Made by a program: the position numbers and the translations under genes. A DNA stretch of 64,000 nucleotides from Bacillota bacterium (GTDB lineage: Bacteria; Bacillota; Clostridia; Christensenellales; CAG-138). Below the pieces are notes generated by a model that saw only the letters and a list, made by a program, of their open reading frames with translations, ran no database searches and was not told where the DNA came from. Where the stretch lies: NCBI GenBank assembly GCA_023390655.1, contig JAEWCL010000003.1, positions 372,001-436,000 of the forward strand, in the 5' to 3' direction. Within the stretch, counting starts at the first letter, position 1. The number at the start of each line of letters is the position of its first letter. This document shows, one piece after another, positions 61,269 to 64,000 of the stretch.

Positions 61269-62393
61269 ATGATCGATCCCAGAGTACGTACCCTGGCGCG
61301 CAATCTTGTCAGGTTTTCCTGCAACTTGCAGCCGGGTGAAAAAGTTTTGATAGAGTCCATTGGTGGAAATGATCCGCTTACGCAGCTGTTGGTGGAGGAA
61401 GCGTACGCCGCAGGCGGCGTTCCCTTTGTTTGGCTGGGCGATAAGAGCATTGACCGTGCGCTTCTGATGCATTGCACCGACGAGCAATTGAAGCTGCGCG
61501 CGGAGCTTGACGGTCAGCTTATGAGCCAAATGCAGGCATTCATCGGTGTGCGCGGCGGCCCCAACGCGTCCGAGCTTTCCGATGTGCCGCAGGAGCAGCT
61601 TGCGCGCTACCAGCGCATTTACTGGCGGCCTGTACACGGCCATATCCGTGTTCCCAAGACCAAGTGGGTCGTATTGCGCTATCCGCACCCGAGCGTGGCG
61701 CAAATGGCCGATATGAGCACAGAGGCGTTTGAGGAATATTACTTCAACGTCTGCAACCTCGATTACTCCCGCATGGAACGCGCGATGCAGCCGCTGAAAG
61801 CGCTGATGGAGCGGACGGATAAGGTGCATATCAAAGGGCCGGGCACCGATCTTACCTTCTCCATCAAGGGTATTCCCGCCATTATCTGTGCGGGGCATAT
61901 GAACATCCCGGATGGCGAAATCTATACCGCGCCCGTGAAAGACAGCATCAACGGCGTGCTTTCCTACAACACGCCTTCCGTGCACGACGGCTTTACGTTT
62001 ACGGATATCAAGCTTACGTTTGAAAACGGCAAGATCGTCGCCTGCGGCGCAAACGATACCGAGCGCATCACAAAGGTGTTTGATATGGACGAAGGCGCGC
62101 GTTATGTGGGCGAGTTTGCAATCGGCGTCAACCCGTATATCACAACGCCTATGAAGGATACGCTCTTTGATGAAAAGATTACGGGCAGTTTCCACTTCAC
62201 GCCGGGCAACTGCTATGATGAAGCGCCCAACGGCAATAAATCGGCGCTGCACTGGGACCTCGTCTGCATCCAGACCGCCGCCTACGGCGGGGGAGAGATG
62301 TATTTTGACGATGTGCTCATCCGCAAGGACGGCTTGTTTGTACTTCCCGAACTGATGCCGTTAAACCCGAAGGAATTGCTCGCGGAAGCGTAA
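61269..62393 (+). CDS. M29-family aminopeptidase
   Basis: A 374-residue metallo-aminopeptidase (AmpS/PepS/aminopeptidase T type). Catalytic region: YVGEFAIGVNPYIT, DEKITGSFHFTPGNCYDEA and SALHWDLVC, with the metal-binding Glu, His, Tyr and His-x-Asp of the family. ATG 61269 follows GAGGGGG. Cleaves N-terminal residues from peptides in the cytoplasm; fits well near the opp system. Confidence 0.9.
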   Translation: MIDPRVRTLARNLVRFSCNLQPGEKVLIESIGGNDPLTQLLVEEAYAAGGVPFVWLGDKSIDRALLMHCTDEQLKLRAELDGQLMSQMQAFIGVRGGPNASELSDVPQEQLARYQRIYWRPVHGHIRVPKTKWVVLRYPHPSVAQMADMSTEAFEEYYFNVCNLDYSRMERAMQPLKALMERTDKVHIKGPGTDLTFSIKGIPAIICAGHMNIPDGEIYTAPVKDSINGVLSYNTPSVHDGFTFTDIKLTFENGKIVACGANDTERITKVFDMDEGARYVGEFAIGVNPYITTPMKDTLFDEKITGSFHFTPGNCYDEAPNGNKSALHWDLVCIQTAAYGGGEMYFDDVLIRKDGLFVLPELMPLNPKELLAEA

Positions 62394-62455
62394 CGCCGGA
62401 GTGTGAAAAAAGCCTCAGACAATTGCGTGATATCACGAAATTGTCACAAAAATGC

Positions 62456-62485
62456 CTTGCATCGCATAAAAAAATGCGATAGTAT
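62456..62485 (+). promoter_or_regulatory. gap promoter with internal operator-like repeat
   Basis: TTGCAA (62456-62461), 18-nt spacer, TAGTAT (62480-62485). Inside it lies a perfect inverted repeat ATCGCAT-aaaaaa-ATGCGAT (62461-62480), in the spacer, a likely repressor site (CggR-like or other; not assignable). The gap start is 86 nt downstream. Confidence 0.65.
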
Positions 62486-62571
62486 AAGCAGAGGTTTTTG
62501 CTCAAGCAATCCATCGGTTAACCTTGGACCATTTTGGCCTAAATAAGTATGATATAAAGGAGAATGTTCAA

Positions 62572-63585
62572 ATGGCAGTTAAAGTTGGCATCAACGGGTT
62601 CGGCCGCATCGGCCGTCTTGTATTCCGCGCTTCTGTTGCGAATCCCGACGTTCAGGTTGTAGGTATTAACGACCCTTTCATCGATGTAGATTATATGGTG
62701 TACATGCTCAAGTATGACACCGTGCATGGCAACTTCAAGGGTGAAGCCTGCGCCAAGGACGGCAAGCTCGTTGTCAACGGCAAAGAAATCGCGGTTTATG
62801 CTTCAAAAGACCCCGCCACCATCCCCTGGTCCGAGTGTGGCGCAGAGTATATCGTGGAGTCCACCGGTGTGTTCACCACCACCGAAAAGGCTTCCGCACA
62901 CTTTGCCGGCGGCGCAAAGAAGGTTGTCATCTCCGCTCCCTCTGCGGATGCGCCGATGTTTGTCATGGGCGTCAACCAGGACAAGTACACCAGCGACATG
63001 AAGGTCGTTTCCAACGCTTCGTGCACCACCAACTGCCTGGCGCCTCTTGCCAAGGTCATCAATGATAAGTTCGGCATCGTGGAAGGCCTCATGACGACCG
63101 TTCACGCCACCACCGCCACCCAGAAGACCGTTGACGGTCCTTCCGCCAAGGATTGGCGCGGCGGCCGCGGTGCGGCATTCAACATCATCCCCAGCTCCAC
63201 CGGCGCTGCAAAGGCTGTTGGCAAGGTTATCCCCGCGCTCAATGGCAAGCTGACCGGTATGGCGTTCCGTGTACCCACCGCGGATGTTTCCGTTGTGGAC
63301 CTCACCTGCCGCCTGGAGAAGGCCGCTTCCTATGATGAAATCAAGGCGACCATGAAGGCCGCTTCCGAAAGCCCGGAATGGAAGGGCATCATCGGCTACA
63401 CCGAGGATGCAGTTGTTTCTTCCGACTTCATCACCGATTCCCGCACTTCTATCTTCGATGCGGACGCGGGCATCAGCCTCAATGGCAACTTCGTCAAGCT
63501 CGTGGCCTGGTATGACAACGAATGGGGTTATTCCAACAAGGTCCTCGACCTCATCACCCACATGGCGAAGGTCGACGCGAAGTAA
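62572..63585 (+). CDS. gap: Glyceraldehyde-3-phosphate dehydrogenase
   Basis: A 337-residue GAPDH: VKVGINGFGRIGRLVFRA, the active-site SNASCTTNCLAPLAKV (catalytic Cys), HATTATQKTVDGPS, RGGRGAAFNIIPSSTGAAKAVGKV and WYDNEWGYSNKVLDLI. ATG 62572 follows AAGGAG. Codon use is strongly biased, as in the oppA-like gene. Monocistronic, with its own terminator. Confidence 0.97.
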   Translation: MAVKVGINGFGRIGRLVFRASVANPDVQVVGINDPFIDVDYMVYMLKYDTVHGNFKGEACAKDGKLVVNGKEIAVYASKDPATIPWSECGAEYIVESTGVFTTTEKASAHFAGGAKKVVISAPSADAPMFVMGVNQDKYTSDMKVVSNASCTTNCLAPLAKVINDKFGIVEGLMTTVHATTATQKTVDGPSAKDWRGGRGAAFNIIPSSTGAAKAVGKVIPALNGKLTGMAFRVPTADVSVVDLTCRLEKAASYDEIKATMKAASESPEWKGIIGYTEDAVVSSDFITDSRTSIFDADAGISLNGNFVKLVAWYDNEWGYSNKVLDLITHMAKVDAK

Positions 63586-63620
63586 GATCAGCCGAATTTC
63601 CGGTATATAATCCTGACGAG

Positions 63621-63661
63621 AACGCGCCTCTTTTGATCACTCAAAAGAGGCGCGTTTTTTT
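63621..63661 (+). terminator. Terminator of gap
   Basis: AACGCGCCTCTTTTGA (63621-63636) pairs perfectly with TCAAAAGAGGCGCGTT (63641-63656), then TTTTT. Confidence 0.93.
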
Positions 63662-63662
63662 A

Positions 63663-64000
63663 TTATGCGTTCTGGCTATCTCCGAATTGATTCTCGATAG
63701 CGCTGATGATAATGTTTGTAATCTTCAGGGCGTTTTCATGCAGGTCGTCATAAATTGCGATGCTCGGCCCAAAATCCTCTTTGAGCAAATAATCGATCAA
63801 TCTTAGCTCCATCCGGAATTTCTCATGGGAGGCTTCCCGCAAAGCGGTTTGATCGATATGCGGATTTGCTTCGGCCAGGGAGGCGATCAGATGTTCCGTA
63901 TTATCCGCCCACCGTTTTTCAAGAGGCGCAATATCCCCGCCCATCCGCTTGGTTGACGCGATTTCTGAGAGAATCAGAATGTTTTGATTTAAAAGCGCCT
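63663..64000 (-). CDS. Unrecognised helical protein, partial (runs off the window)
   Basis: The C-terminal 111 residues of a reverse-strand gene whose frame is open to the window edge. Visible text: ALLNQNILILSEIASTKR, then MGGDIAPLEKRWADNTEHL, ending IIISAIENQFGDSQNA. It is predicted mostly helical; no family recognised. It converges with gap across the terminator. Confidence 0.55.
   Translation of the reverse strand, partial: ALLNQNILILSEIASTKRMGGDIAPLEKRWADNTEHLIASLAEANPHIDQTALREASHEKFRMELRLIDYLLKEDFGPSIAIYDDLHENALKITNIIISAIENQFGDSQNA

Noticed and set aside
1..64000. CRISPR array or prophage
   Set aside because: No regularly spaced direct repeats and no phage structural genes were seen.

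Overview
The window comes from a low-to-mid GC Gram-positive anaerobe of the class Clostridia. The evidence is strong AGGAGG ribosome-binding sites, many lipoprotein-anchored ABC binding proteins, a PPKTG-type wall anchor, long-form HPF, class II aldolase, an M29 aminopeptidase, and IS1182-type insertion sequences next to integrative-element debris. A gut-type Clostridiales/Christensenellales-like genome is my inference; I see no 16S gene. Everything appears chromosomal, with several decayed mobile elements.

Layout. (1) 1-2165: debris of an integrative/mobilisable element with an oriT-like hairpin region, interrupted by a frameshifted IS1182-family element. (2) 2.3-11.2 kb: an apparently metal-regulated operon encoding an AraC regulator, a siderophore/haem/cobalamin-type ABC importer, a NifH-like Fe protein, two NifD/NifK-like proteins and a broken DtxR-like regulator. 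It is followed directly by the 3' end of a tyrosine integrase. No nifB/nifEN-like gene is present, and the FeMo-cofactor cysteine is absent. This is the best candidate for an undescribed system. (3) 11.5-14.8 kb: a LysR regulator and a secreted, doubly FMN-binding fumarate/urocanate-reductase-like lipoprotein. (4) 15.1-23.4 kb: a decayed SRAP gene, then a molybdenum-hydroxylase cluster. It holds a nucleotidyltransferase-HTH fusion, a one-piece Se-dependent-type xanthine dehydrogenase, a MocA-like enzyme and a three-subunit hydroxylase. (5) 23.4-25.2 kb: IS and NYN remnants and a wall-anchored protein.

(6) 25.2-37.0 kb: a long operon with a structured 5' leader. It encodes a BMP-type nucleoside (or related) importer, then an unusual enzyme set: a cysteine-synthase/C_GCAxxG_C_C fusion, two IsuF-like flavoproteins, two SDRs, a TIM-barrel/CMD fusion and a guanine-deaminase-like protein. 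Together with (4) it suggests import and oxidation of purines or a purine-like compound. (7) 37.1-38.8 kb: dgt truncated by an IS fragment, tRNA-Ala(CGC) and a tRNA 5'-half fragment. (8) 38.9-48.7 kb: LacI regulator, sugar ABC importer, two tandem GH65 phosphorylases and beta-phosphoglucomutase, a complete import-phosphorolysis-mutase route for a glucosyl disaccharide. (9) 48.75-51.3 kb: a reverse-strand ABC-2 exporter (COG4586/4587/3694 type) behind a leader terminator. (10) 52.0-57.7 kb: oppBCDF plus an oppA-like gene whose two homology blocks are in swapped (circularly permuted) order. (11) 58.0-64.0 kb: housekeeping genes hpf, class II aldolase, a GtrB-like glycosyltransferase, M29 aminopeptidase, gap, and a gene running off the end.

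A recurring regulatory device is a hairpin directly after, or before, the binding-protein gene of an ABC operon (4323, 26649, 41674), which would let the binding protein be made in excess over the membrane parts. All functions are inferred by reading motifs; no database search was possible.
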